Assembly (NCBI GenBank): GCA_020831845.1
Contig: JAFIFV010000013.1
Span: 1-40,622 of the forward strand
Length of the DNA: 40,622 nt
Source: Ectothiorhodospiraceae bacterium
Lineage (GTDB): Bacteria > Pseudomonadota > Gammaproteobacteria > Nitrococcales > Aquisalimonadaceae
Reading direction: 5' to 3'
The position numbers and the translations under genes were made by a program. The notes under the pieces were generated by a model. The model saw nothing but the letters and a program-made list of their open reading frames with translations. It did not search any database and was not told the origin of the DNA. Below are positions 24,767-32,702 of the stretch, one piece after another. Numbering within the stretch: the first letter of the stretch is position 1; each line of letters begins with the position of its first letter.

Positions 24767-26566
24767 CTATTGCCAGCGCACAAGCCGACCAACACGCTTG
24801 AGCAGGCGCTTCAGGTCCGCCTCAGCCAGCCGCGTGTACGCCGGGGCCTGCCGGCTCTTTCTGAAGGCCAGCCCCACATCCGTGACCACCTCGCCCCGAT
24901 GCACTCCCCGGACCACAAGCTCCAGTGAGCCCAGGGGCACACGGTCGCCGACAACCGGGCGCTGCCCAAGACAATCGCTCATGTAGTCTCCGATGCTCTG
25001 CTCCGGATCGAGGTCCTCGGGCAGCGCGAGATCATAGTTGCCCCCGAGATCAGCGATGGACGCGTCTGGTGACAGCCTGAGGTCACCGAAGAACTCCTTG
25101 TCATCCTTGAAGGATTCCTGTGGGCGGGCAAACAGGCGGTCCAGCAGCTTCACGTATTCCGGCGCAACGAAGACGTACACGTAGTCCCCGATCCGTAGCT
25201 CTCCCAGTTGATGGTAGCCGTAGGCGGTCCCCTCCCGGACGACCATGGAGGGCCGCGCCCAGCGGGGCAGTTGCTTGCTGGCGAGCAACGAACTGCCCTC
25301 CAGGACGCGATACACCACGAGGTCCTGAGAGGGACTGCCGGGCAACTCCAGCTCCATGCGCTCCACCGGCCCGGTCTGCGGAGGCACTATCAGATCAAGC
25401 TGGCTGGCGGCGGGGCGGATGGTCCAGCCCTGGATCAGCAGAGAGGTCAGCACCATGATGAACGCCACATTCAGATAAAGGTCGGCGTTCTCCACGCCAG
25501 CCACCGCCGGCAGGATACCCAGCAGAATGGAAACCGCGCCGCGCAGGCCCACCCAGGAAGTGAACGCAACCGTTCTGATGTCATAGCGAAAGGGAAGCAG
25601 ACAAAGCCACACCGCGATCGGCCGGCCGATGAATATCAGGAAAAGCCCCAGGGCTATCGCCGGCAGCGCCACGGGAATGAATTGCGAAGGCGTCACGATC
25701 AGGCCGAGTATGAGGAACATGACGATCTGTGCCAACCATGTCATGCCGTTCTGATAACGGCGCAACGTCCCGGCGCCGCGCATGCCCCTGTTGCCCGCCA
25801 CGATTCCGGCGATGTACACCGCAAGGAAACCGCTTCCGCCGATGTAGCCCGTCACCGCGAACACGCACAGGGCGGAGGCCATCACCGCTATCGGGTAGAG
25901 CGCCTCCTCCAGGTCGATCCTGTTGACGATTTCGACGATCAGATACCCCGCGACCAGTCCAGCAGCAACCCCCGCCCCCATTTGCATGCCGAACTGGGTG
26001 AAGAACTTGGCGGTCATCGAACTCGTTCCTGCACCGTGCAGAATGAGCTCGATGAAGAAGATCGTGAGGAAGATGGCCATGGGGTCGTTGGAGCCCGACT
26101 CCACTTCCAGGATGGAACGCACGCGCTTGTAGATCTTCACACCACCGGTACGGAGCAGGAAGAACACCGCTGCGGCGTCTGTGGAGCTGATGACAGCACC
26201 GATCAGAAAAGCATGGGGCCAGGGAAGGTCGAACAGGAACCTGGCAGCGAGGCCAACCAGCAGGGTCGTGAAGAACACTCCCACGGTCGCAAGAATGACT
26301 GCCGGTGCCGCGGCTCGCCGGAGTGTCTGGGCGCGCGTACCAAAACCGGAGTCGAACAGAATCACCGCCAGGGCGAGGCTGCCGATGAAATAGGCGACCT
26401 CGACGTCATCCAGAAGCAAGCCTAGCCCGTCTTCCCCGGCAATCAGCCCAATACAGAGGAAAACCAGAAGCAACGGAGCCCCGAAACGGAAAGCCAGAGC
26501 GCTCGTCAGCACCGATATCACGATGAGTCCGGCGGAGACGAGTATCAGCAGGTACATCCAATCCAT
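24767..26566 (-). CDS. cvrA: K+/H+ antiporter, CvrA/NhaP2 type (CPA1)
   Basis: The 599-aa protein has about 12-13 membrane helices in residues 1-395, with the transport-site motif SSTDAAAVF and the following ESGSNDPMAIFLTIFF that carries the paired acidic residues of CPA1 antiporters. The cytoplasmic C-terminus holds a TrkA-C-like domain (about residues 405-490, around YVFVAPEYVKLLDRLF) and a CorC/HlyC-like final domain, the layout of CvrA/NhaP2. These export K+ or Na+ for protons and protect against high internal potassium. It is the first gene of a probable pair with the PII-like gene. Confidence 0.9.
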   Translation of the reverse strand: MDWMYLLILVSAGLIVISVLTSALAFRFGAPLLLVFLCIGLIAGEDGLGLLLDDVEVAYFIGSLALAVILFDSGFGTRAQTLRRAAAPAVILATVGVFFTTLLVGLAARFLFDLPWPHAFLIGAVISSTDAAAVFFLLRTGGVKIYKRVRSILEVESGSNDPMAIFLTIFFIELILHGAGTSSMTAKFFTQFGMQMGAGVAAGLVAGYLIVEIVNRIDLEEALYPIAVMASALCVFAVTGYIGGSGFLAVYIAGIVAGNRGMRGAGTLRRYQNGMTWLAQIVMFLILGLIVTPSQFIPVALPAIALGLFLIFIGRPIAVWLCLLPFRYDIRTVAFTSWVGLRGAVSILLGILPAVAGVENADLYLNVAFIMVLTSLLIQGWTIRPAASQLDLIVPPQTGPVERMELELPGSPSQDLVVYRVLEGSSLLASKQLPRWARPSMVVREGTAYGYHQLGELRIGDYVYVFVAPEYVKLLDRLFARPQESFKDDKEFFGDLRLSPDASIADLGGNYDLALPEDLDPEQSIGDYMSDCLGQRPVVGDRVPLGSLELVVRGVHRGEVVTDVGLAFRKSRQAPAYTRLAEADLKRLLKRVGRLVRWQ

Positions 26567-26912
26567 AGGTAATGGGGCCCATTCGATCGATCATGCGCCG
26601 GGAATGGCGGGCTCGTACCCACCAGTGCCTTTGCTCTTATGCGTTTTCGGCATTCTCCGCGCGTAGGTAGAGTACCGTATCCCCCTGCTTCCATTTGGAG
26701 ACAGTGGCTCCGGACAGGATACCGCAATGCCGCTGATTGCAGCTCGGTATCGGCGGGTGGGATTGGGCATGGAGTGGATGCTTCGTTCCTGCCACGGCAG
26801 GCTGTATGGGAACACCGCAATGTCCGACATGTGCATGCCGTCGACCACCTTGCCTCGGCCATGCGGTGTCCCTGGGTCTTGCTGGTGACCGAGCGAACGA
26901 TGCTCCCGCCCG
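26567..26912. other. Gene-free spacer
   Basis: In these 346 bp I see no credible gene: the open frames on both strands lack ribosome binding sites and family resemblance. It contains the promoter region of the leftward antiporter gene and the region downstream of the exported hydrolase gene. A weak GC-rich hairpin is possible, but nothing clear. Confidence 0.45.
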
Positions 26913-27866
26913 CTAACGCGCGGACTCCACCGCTTCCGCCCAGCTCGGCGCGATGCTCCTGCCGTCCAGGAACGGCAACACCACGTCGATCATCGCCGGG
27001 GCCATGAAAAGCTCGTAGTGGGTCAGGTCCGGGAGGATCGCCAGGCGGTTGGACGGCATGTTCTCGCGCATCCAGCCGGCGTCACCCTGGCCGCCGCCGA
27101 GCCGCTTGTAGCACTTCACGATGTGCTCGAGCCGGAACATGTCGCCATCCCCGTAGACGAGCATCACGGGCATGGTGAGCGCCTCCACATCGAACTCGTA
27201 GATGTCGGGGCGGCGCATCATATCCCCCATCGCATCGAGCAACTTCGGGAAGTCCTCGACCCGCGGTGCCACGGCGGCATAGGACTGGTACATGGGCGTA
27301 TCGTGCATGGCTTCCGCCCAGTCCGCGTTGATCTGGTGCATCTGTTCGATGATCTCCGGATAGAAGCCGTCCTTGGCGCAGGGCGCCGAGACCAGCGCCA
27401 GCCGGCGCACCGTTTCCGGATGTTGCGACGCCATCTGGGCAGCGACGCCGCCGCCCATCGAGTAGCCCATCACGTCGACCCGCGTGTAGCCAAGCTCCTC
27501 CACCAGCGCGGCCATGTCGCGGCCCATATCGGCCAGGTCGATCGGACGATCGGCAAGGGCCGTGCGGCCGTGGCCGTGGAGATCGACACCGATTACCTTT
27601 CTGTCCGCCGTCAGCGCAGGAAGTATCGGCTGGAACATGTCGATGGTGCCGAGCCCGCCGTGCAGCAGCAGCAGCGGCTCACCGGCGCCGTGGACTTCGT
27701 AGTAGTACCGGACGCCGTGGACCTCGACATGGCCGGACTCTGCAGGTCCGGATGCGCTGTTCCCTGGATTCTCCGCCGCCCCGGCATGCGTGGCAGGGAG
27801 CAGGGCCATGGCCGCCGCGACGACGAAAACCAGTGCCAGGAGTCTGCGCCTTTCAGTATTCATCAT
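26913..27866 (-). CDS. Exported alpha/beta hydrolase
   Basis: The 317-aa protein begins with a Sec signal peptide (ERRR, then about 20 hydrophobic residues, cleavage near THAGA-AENPG), then an alpha/beta hydrolase domain: oxyanion region LLLLHGGLGTIDMF, acid-loop GVDLHGHGRT, nucleophile elbow GYSMGGG, late Asp near VYGDGDMF and His in LPDLTHYELFM. It is likely a periplasmic esterase-like enzyme of unknown substrate. Two adjacent ATG codons (27866 and 27863) are possible starts; GGAGG is spaced better for the second. The start overlaps the end of the upstream DUF899 gene by 14 bp, so translation is coupled. Confidence 0.86.
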   Translation of the reverse strand: MMNTERRRLLALVFVVAAAMALLPATHAGAAENPGNSASGPAESGHVEVHGVRYYYEVHGAGEPLLLLHGGLGTIDMFQPILPALTADRKVIGVDLHGHGRTALADRPIDLADMGRDMAALVEELGYTRVDVMGYSMGGGVAAQMASQHPETVRRLALVSAPCAKDGFYPEIIEQMHQINADWAEAMHDTPMYQSYAAVAPRVEDFPKLLDAMGDMMRRPDIYEFDVEALTMPVMLVYGDGDMFRLEHIVKCYKRLGGGQGDAGWMRENMPSNRLAILPDLTHYELFMAPAMIDVVLPFLDGRSIAPSWAEAVESAR

Positions 27867-28521
27867 AGAGCCTCCACCATTCGTAGGGAGGGGTCTGCGG
27901 CCAGCCTTCGGGAGAGTCCTCCCAGGTTTCCTGACGGCCGTAGGGCGTGAGGTCGAGTAGCCGGAAGTTGGTGTCGAACAACTCGCCGCCGCGATCGGTG
28001 GTGAAGTAGGTGCGGTACGCGCGGTTGTCGTCGTCACGGAAGAACACGTTGACGGCGAAGCCCCTGCCCGCGCCGAAGTCGTCGGCAAGCCGGCGGCCGT
28101 GATCGGTGTACCATGGCGCGTTCCAGCCCATGCGCTGCTGCAGGGCGGCGATCTCCTGCTGCGAGGCGGGCGAAGTGAACACGAAGGTGGTGTCGCGCGC
28201 GTTGACGTGGGCAAGGTTGTGGCCGATGTTGTCGGCGACCATCGAGCAGCCGGAACACGGCTTGCCGCCGGGCTCGAACATGAAGTGGTAGACGATGAGC
28301 TGCCGGCGACCGTGAAACAGGTCGACCAGGGACACCTCGCCCTCGGGCCCGGTGAAGCGGTAGTCGCCCTCCACCGGGACCATGGGCAGCCGGCGGCGTT
28401 CCGCGGCCAGCGCGTCCCCCGCCCGGGTCAGTTCCTTTTCCTTCTCGCGGAGGGTTTCGAGGGCCTGAAGCCATTCCCCGTGCGCGGCGATTCTCGGGTG
28501 GCCGGAGGCGTTGTCAGTCAT
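27853..28521 (-). CDS. DUF899 thioredoxin-like protein (second copy)
   Basis: The 222-aa DUF899 protein has LVDLFHGRRQLIVYHFMFEP followed by GGKPCSGCSMVADNIGH, carrying the CxxC pair (C-S-G-C), then YRTYFTTDRGGE and the TPYGRQETWEDSPEGWPQ pattern of the family. The function is unknown; a redox role is inferred from the fold and cysteines. It overlaps both neighbours: the 49-aa CPAC peptide gene upstream (8 bp) and the exported hydrolase gene downstream (14 bp). The start ATG is preceded by GAAGGAGGCGAATC. It is distant from the DUF899 protein at 23448-24149, so not a recent duplicate. Confidence 0.87.
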   Translation of the reverse strand: MTDNASGHPRIAAHGEWLQALETLREKEKELTRAGDALAAERRRLPMVPVEGDYRFTGPEGEVSLVDLFHGRRQLIVYHFMFEPGGKPCSGCSMVADNIGHNLAHVNARDTTFVFTSPASQQEIAALQQRMGWNAPWYTDHGRRLADDFGAGRGFAVNVFFRDDDNRAYRTYFTTDRGGELFDTNFRLLDLTPYGRQETWEDSPEGWPQTPPYEWWRLYDEY

Positions 28522-28663
28522 GATTCGCCTCCTTCAGGCAATGGCGTTCGCCGCGCCGTTTCCAGCGCTTCCGGACGGCAAGCGGCAGCAGCCATCCGGC
28601 AGAGGCGACACCGGCCGCACCGGCGGCGATCAGGGTTGCGGATGTCAGGCATGCGGGACACAT
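28514..28663 (-). CDS. 49-aa membrane peptide with N-terminal CPAC motif
   Basis: A short gene of 49 codons starts at an ATG (28661-28663) after GGAGAG and ends at 28514, overlapping the DUF899 start by 8 bp. The product begins MCPACLTSATLIAAGAAGVA: a CxxC pair at residues 2 and 5, then one membrane helix (about 8-31) and a strongly basic tail (RKRWKRRGERH). The overlap and ribosome binding site argue that it is translated, and comparable tiny MCPxC-type proteins occur in other proteobacteria. The function is unknown; the cysteines could bind a metal or work with the DUF899 cysteines. Confidence 0.68.
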   Translation of the reverse strand: MCPACLTSATLIAAGAAGVASAGWLLPLAVRKRWKRRGERHCLKEANHD

Positions 28664-28743
28664 GAGTTCTCTCCGTGGTGGTCTTTTCCCGGCTTAGTCG
28701 AACCACGGGATGCGGAATCGACACCTTGGGCAGCGTGAATACC

Positions 28744-28754
28744 TCAGTGCTTCC
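28744..28754 (+). repeat. Short dispersed repeat, copy B
   Basis: TCAGTGCTTCC in the spacer before the SRPBCC gene is identical to 24738-24748. With its left flank (from CAGCGTGAAT, 28731 on) it matches the copy at about 31720-31743 at 19 of 24 positions. See the matching finding. Confidence 0.3.
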
Positions 28755-28882
28755 CTTGGGTAAACACTGGACAAGCTGTCAGCCCAGGATGGCCCCTGTC
28801 GATTTCGGGCCCGGTGGCTCGACTACGCCGTGAAAGCCACATGCCAACCGTACCGGCACAGACCTGGAAGAAGGAGCCAGCC

Positions 28883-29332
28883 ATGCCTAACACCATTCGT
28901 ATCCACCGTGTCTTCAAGGCGCCGCCCGAGCGGCTTTACCGCGCGTTCCTGGAGCCCGAGGCCATCGCCAAGTGGAACCCGCCGAACGGCTTCACCTGCA
29001 AGGTGCACCAACTGGATGCCCGTGTCGGCGGCTCCTACAGCATGTCCTTCATCAACTTCTCCACCGGCAAGGCCCACACCTTCGGCGGCGAATATCTCGA
29101 ACTGGTGCCCGGCCAGCGCATCCGCGCCACGGACAAGTTCGACGACCCGAACATGCCCGGGGAAATGCAGACCACCATCGAGTTGAAGGAGGTGTCGGTG
29201 GGCACGGAAGTGAACATCACGCAGGTGGGGGTTCCGGACGTCATCCCGCCCGAAGCCTGTCACCTGGGCTGGCAGGAAAGCATGGCCCTGATGGCCATGC
29301 TGGTGGAGGCGGAGATTCCGGACGAGGGGTAG
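28883..29332 (+). CDS. SRPBCC (AHSA1-like) protein
   Basis: The 149-aa START/Bet v 1-like domain protein opens with IRIHRVFKAPPERLYRAFLE and AIAKWNPPNGF, then the ARVGGSYSMSF strand and C-terminal helix GWQESMALMAMLVEAEIP, the AHSA1-like pattern. Such proteins bind hydrophobic ligands or aid stress responses; the ligand is unknown. The ATG at 28883 follows GAAGAAGGAGCCAGCC, an excellent ribosome binding site. The gene is alone on its strand and meets the CMD gene tail to tail 20 bp away. Confidence 0.88.
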   Translation: MPNTIRIHRVFKAPPERLYRAFLEPEAIAKWNPPNGFTCKVHQLDARVGGSYSMSFINFSTGKAHTFGGEYLELVPGQRIRATDKFDDPNMPGEMQTTIELKEVSVGTEVNITQVGVPDVIPPEACHLGWQESMALMAMLVEAEIPDEG

Positions 29333-29352
29333 GCCGGAGGCCGTACCGGAAA

Positions 29353-29829
29353 TTACTGTTGCTCCCCGCTGGAGGAGCGCCGCTCGGCGAACACCTCGGA
29401 CAGCGCCTGTGAGGCGGTGATCGCTTTCGGGAAACCGGCGGGAACGGTCACCATGTAGATGATCTCCCTGAGTTCGTCTTCCGTGGCGCCGACGTTGAGT
29501 GCATAGCCGGCGTGGACCTTCATATACGCCGTCTCCCCGATGGCGGCGAACACGGCAACGGCGGCAAGCTGGCGCGTCCGGTTGTCGAGTCCCGGGCGCG
29601 ACCAGACGTCGCCAAGCGCATAGGCTTCCGTTGCTTCGGCAAGGAACGGAAACTCACTGCGCATCCCCTCCAGCGCCGGCTGCGGCTGTCCCTGGTTGAG
29701 ACTGCGGACAACCATGTCGCCACGTTCCAGGCGTTCCTCCGTGGTCTGGGACATGGCTGTCATGGGAGCCGCGCCGAGCAGGAATGCCACCCCGATCACC
29801 AGGCGGCATATAGGATTATCGAACCGCAT
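29353..29829 (-). CDS. Exported carboxymuconolactone decarboxylase (CMD) family protein
   Basis: The 158-aa protein has a CMD domain (NRTRQLAAVAVFAAIGETAY, then VHAGYALNVGATEDELREI) after an N-terminal signal peptide (hydrophobic LVIGVAFLLGAAPMTAMS, cleavage about residue 28). The position of the redox CxxC of AhpD-type members is AYMKVH here, with no cysteines, so it is not a peroxidase-type enzyme. An exported CMD protein is less usual. The start ATG at 29829 is the one that gives a proper signal peptide. It lies 10 bp after the SDR gene in the same operon. Confidence 0.82.
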   Translation of the reverse strand: MRFDNPICRLVIGVAFLLGAAPMTAMSQTTEERLERGDMVVRSLNQGQPQPALEGMRSEFPFLAEATEAYALGDVWSRPGLDNRTRQLAAVAVFAAIGETAYMKVHAGYALNVGATEDELREIIYMVTVPAGFPKAITASQALSEVFAERRSSSGEQQ

Positions 29830-29839
29830 TGAAGTCTCC

Positions 29840-30571
29840 TCAGGCACTGGCGGTGGGACGGACGACGATGTCGCTGGTATCGACGTCGGCGGGCTGGGCG
29901 ATCGCATGTGCGATGGCGTTGGCGATGGCTTCCGGTTTCAGCGCAATCTGGCGATAGGCGGCCATCGCCTCGGCGGCGACGGGATCGGTGATGGTGTCCG
30001 CCAGCTCCGATTCCACCACACCCGGATAGACGCAGGTGACGCGAATCCGGTCGTTCTCCATCCGCAGCCCTTCGGAGATCGCCCGTACCGCGTACTTGGT
30101 GGCGCAGTAGACGGCGGCAGTGGGAACGACGGAGAGGCCGCCGATGGAGGAGACATTGACGATCTGCCCCTCCCCCTGCCGGTTCATCACCGGCAGCACG
30201 GCGGCGATGCCATGCAGCACACCCTTGATGTTGACGTCCACCATCCGGTCCCATTCATCGACCTTCAGTGACGCCATGGGCGACAGCGGCATGATGCCGG
30301 CGTTGTTGACGATGACGTCGATGCGGCCCCAGGCGTCGATGGCCGCGTCGGCGAAGGCCTGCACATCCTCGCGCGACGTGACGTCGAGACGACGATACCG
30401 GGCAATGCCTCCGGCTCTCTCGATGCCGGCCGCCAGCGTCTCCAACCGCTCAGTACGACGGGCGCCGAGCATCACCGAGGCGCCGGCATCGGCCAGTACC
30501 CTTGCGGTGGCTTCACCGATGCCGCTACTGGCTCCGGTCACCAAGACGATCTTGCCTTCGAGATTCCACAT
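29840..30571 (-). CDS. Short-chain dehydrogenase/reductase (SDR)
   Basis: The 243-aa classical SDR has the cofactor motif TGASSGIG (about 11-18), VIVNNAGIM (about 82-90), catalytic Ser in VNVSSIGG and the YCATK (YxxxK) pair. An Arg after the second strand (GARRTERL) suggests NADP(H). The substrate is unknown, a small ketone or aldehyde by family. The ATG at 30571 is chosen over 30613 because homology begins MWNLEGKIVLVTG. It is co-transcribed with the CMD gene and divergent from an AraC regulator, a common pairing for inducible reductases. Confidence 0.9.
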   Translation of the reverse strand: MWNLEGKIVLVTGASSGIGEATARVLADAGASVMLGARRTERLETLAAGIERAGGIARYRRLDVTSREDVQAFADAAIDAWGRIDVIVNNAGIMPLSPMASLKVDEWDRMVDVNIKGVLHGIAAVLPVMNRQGEGQIVNVSSIGGLSVVPTAAVYCATKYAVRAISEGLRMENDRIRVTCVYPGVVESELADTITDPVAAEAMAAYRQIALKPEAIANAIAHAIAQPADVDTSDIVVRPTASA

Positions 30572-30676
30572 GGCCTTTCCCCTCTGCTGGGCGCCGCGCG
30601 GCGGCGCAACCAATGAATGAACGAGGGGGACATGCTAGGCAGGACGAGCTACCCGGGGCAGACCTGTTTCTATGGG

Positions 30677-30720
30677 ATTATTGCCTATTCCTATTTTTCC
30701 TGAAGATCCCGGGCAATAAT
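30677..30720. promoter_or_regulatory. 9-bp inverted repeat in SDR/AraC divergent promoter
   Basis: ATTATTGCC (30677-30685) is the exact reverse complement of GGCAATAAT (30712-30720), with a 26-bp AT-rich gap, in the 201-bp spacer between the SDR operon and the AraC gene. Sites this far apart fit two monomers of an AraC-type protein or one dimer across two faces. The obvious candidate is the adjacent regulator. Confidence 0.5.
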
Positions 30721-30772
30721 TGGGCTTCAGAGATGTACTATCGACAGCATGCGATCAAGGGACCATGGAACG

Positions 30773-31708
30773 ATGACAGCATCGGAGAACGAACGGCGCA
30801 TGAGCGCGCTGCTGCGGCGGTTGGCGCCACACGAAGGCTACACCCAGTCCCTGCTGGACGGGGTGCGCTTCATGCGATCCGACCGGCCGCTGGAGCGCAC
30901 CCCGGTACTGTACGAGCCGAGCATCGTCATCGTCTGCCAGGGGCGCAAACGCGGCTACCTGGGCAGCGAGGTCTATCGCTACGACGCGCAGCATTACCTG
31001 GTGCTCTCGGTGCCGCTACCGTTCTCGTCGGAAACCGAGGCCAGCCCGGAACATCCGCTGCTGGCCGTCTCCATCCGTCTGGACATGACGGCCGTGGCCG
31101 ATCTCGTGATGGCACTGGACAATGCCGGCGGGCACGCCTCCGCTCCGCCGCGTGGTATCGCGTCGACGCCGTTGGACGCCGCCCTGCAGGATGCAACGCT
31201 ACGCCTGCTCCAGGCACTGGCATCACCCCTGGAGGCCGGGATACTCGCCCCGGCCATCGTGCGGGAAGTGTGCTATCGGGTTCTGATCGGCGAACAGGGC
31301 GGCGCCATCAGGGCTGCGCTGGCCCACCAGGGGCATTTCGGGCGCATTTCCCGGGTGATGCGCCGCATCCACGGGGACTACGCCCAGGCGCTGGAGGTGA
31401 GCGTTCTCGCGAACGAGGCCGGGATGAGCGTTCCGGCCTTTCACGCCCATTTCAAGGCCGTGACCCGGACCTCGCCGATCCAGTACATCAAATCCGTCCG
31501 GCTACATCAGGCCCGCCTGATGATGATCCGCGACAACCTGACCGCGGCGGCGGCCGCCGCGCGCGTGGGGTACGAGAGCCCCTCCCAGTTCAACCGCGAG
31601 TTCAAGCGGCTGTTCGGCCGTAGTCCCGGTGAGGAAGCGCGCAACATGAGAGCGGCCTTTTCGCTGTATCCGGCGACGCAACTCGACGCATTGCCGATGA
31701 CGCACTGA
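30773..31708 (+). CDS. AraC-family regulator with AraC_N domain
   Basis: The 311-aa regulator has an N-terminal ligand-sensing domain of the AraC_N type (YEPSIVIVCQGRKRGYLG, then HYLVLSVPLPFSSETEASPE) and a C-terminal pair of helix-turn-helix motifs (VSVLANEAGMSVPAFHAHFK and the following YIKSVRLHQARLMM and GYESPSQFNREFKRLFG). Members usually activate an adjacent oxidoreductase gene; here that is the divergent SDR/CMD pair. An ATG at 30749 is also in frame; the one at 30773 is preferred because GGAACG precedes it, though neither has a strong ribosome binding site. Confidence 0.88.
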   Translation: MTASENERRMSALLRRLAPHEGYTQSLLDGVRFMRSDRPLERTPVLYEPSIVIVCQGRKRGYLGSEVYRYDAQHYLVLSVPLPFSSETEASPEHPLLAVSIRLDMTAVADLVMALDNAGGHASAPPRGIASTPLDAALQDATLRLLQALASPLEAGILAPAIVREVCYRVLIGEQGGAIRAALAHQGHFGRISRVMRRIHGDYAQALEVSVLANEAGMSVPAFHAHFKAVTRTSPIQYIKSVRLHQARLMMIRDNLTAAAAAARVGYESPSQFNREFKRLFGRSPGEEARNMRAAFSLYPATQLDALPMTH

Positions 31709-31719
31709 CCGTAGCACGG

Positions 31720-31743
31720 CAGCATGAATGCCTCAGCACTGCC
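31720..31743 (+). repeat. Short dispersed repeat, copy C
   Basis: This intergenic sequence, CAGCATGAATGCC followed by TCAGCACTGCC, aligns with copy B (28731-28754) at 19 of 24 positions. It sits between the AraC gene stop and the DHFR-like gene stop. Confidence 0.25.
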
Positions 31744-31761
31744 TTCACGCTACGCCAGGTG

Positions 31762-32325
31762 TCAGGCGCTCTTCGTATTCGTTACCTGATAGCGCAACTC
31801 CGCAAACCCGGAGCCGAGCTGCTGCACGGATACCAGGCGCAACGCGGAACTGCCCGGGCGGCGCGGGAACAGCGGCTTGCCCTTCCCTAACGTGACCGAG
31901 CCAACTTGGACAATGACTTCGTCCAGTAGCCCGGCATCAAAGAACTGGCCGGCGAGATCTCCCCCACCCACTATCCAGATGTTCTTCGAACCCGCCGCCT
32001 CGCGCATTTCAGCGTGAACAGGCCGCACATCACCCTGCACGAAACGGGTGTCCGCCCCTTCAATCGCTGGAAGCGTCCTGGTGGAGAATATCCATGTCGG
32101 CTGTGTGTACGGCCAAGGCGATCCCATTTCGGCGGCCACCTCCTCGGAATGACGCAGCATCCACTCATAGGTTGCCGAGCCCATCGCCAGTGCGCCGACC
32201 TCGGCGATGAATGCCGGATAGCTCGTGTCGTTCACGTTGCCCAGCGTGAACAACCAGTCCAGCGAGTCGTCTTCGGTGGCGATGAATCCGTCGAGACTCG
32301 ACGCCGTGTAGTACTGAGTCTTCAT
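31762..32325 (-). CDS. Dihydrofolate reductase / RibD C-terminal family protein
   Basis: The 187-aa protein is of the DHFR-like RibD_C family: YTASSLDGFIATEDDSLDWL at the start, ALAMGSATYEWML, and NIWIVGGGDLAGQFFDAGL, the nucleotide-binding segment of these reductases. They use NADPH; the physiological substrate of these standalone members is not established. The ATG at 32325 begins MKTQYY. It meets the AraC gene tail to tail and its upstream spacer faces another AraC gene. Confidence 0.88.
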   Translation of the reverse strand: MKTQYYTASSLDGFIATEDDSLDWLFTLGNVNDTSYPAFIAEVGALAMGSATYEWMLRHSEEVAAEMGSPWPYTQPTWIFSTRTLPAIEGADTRFVQGDVRPVHAEMREAAGSKNIWIVGGGDLAGQFFDAGLLDEVIVQVGSVTLGKGKPLFPRRPGSSALRLVSVQQLGSGFAELRYQVTNTKSA

Positions 32326-32702
32326 GAAGGGGGTTACCTCGATTGCGGCCTGCTGCTGCTCAACGCGGCGAGAGCCCTGCAGAGAAGGCCCTTCTTGCGC
32401 CCGGCGATCATACTAAATGCGAACCATGAGCCCCAGGGAAACACCTACTTGTTTCCATATTCGCGCTCGAGTCCGCATCGTCCGTGGCTTGCGGCAACGG
32501 CGCGGTCAAGCACCGCGCCAGTGCAGCGCGAAATATCCGGGGACAACCTCTTGAGACGCTACACCTGGGCCTTGACGCGACCAGCAATAGCCTTTCATGT
32601 TGCACATGGACGATCCTCCGCCAGACGCCCAGCGACGGCGCCCGCGAACACAGCCAACGGCTTCTTTGCGATCAAACATGGAGGCGATCATTCCGGCGCG
32701 GG
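32326..32702. other. Gene-free spacer
   Basis: This 377-bp spacer separates the leftward DHFR-like gene from the rightward AraC/GyrI-like gene. Open frames cross it (including an N-terminal extension of the AraC frame back to 32484), but their translations look random and lack ribosome binding sites. I see no clear promoter motif or repeat. Confidence 0.45.

Noticed and set aside
26639-27007. Open frame of 122 codons in the spacer before the exported hydrolase gene
   Set aside because: It has no ribosome binding site or recognisable domain and runs antisense into the well-supported hydrolase gene.
32484-32702. 73-codon N-terminal extension of the AraC/GyrI-like regulator
   Set aside because: The extension looks like random sequence, has no ribosome binding site at its GTG/ATG codons, and AraC homology starts well after it.
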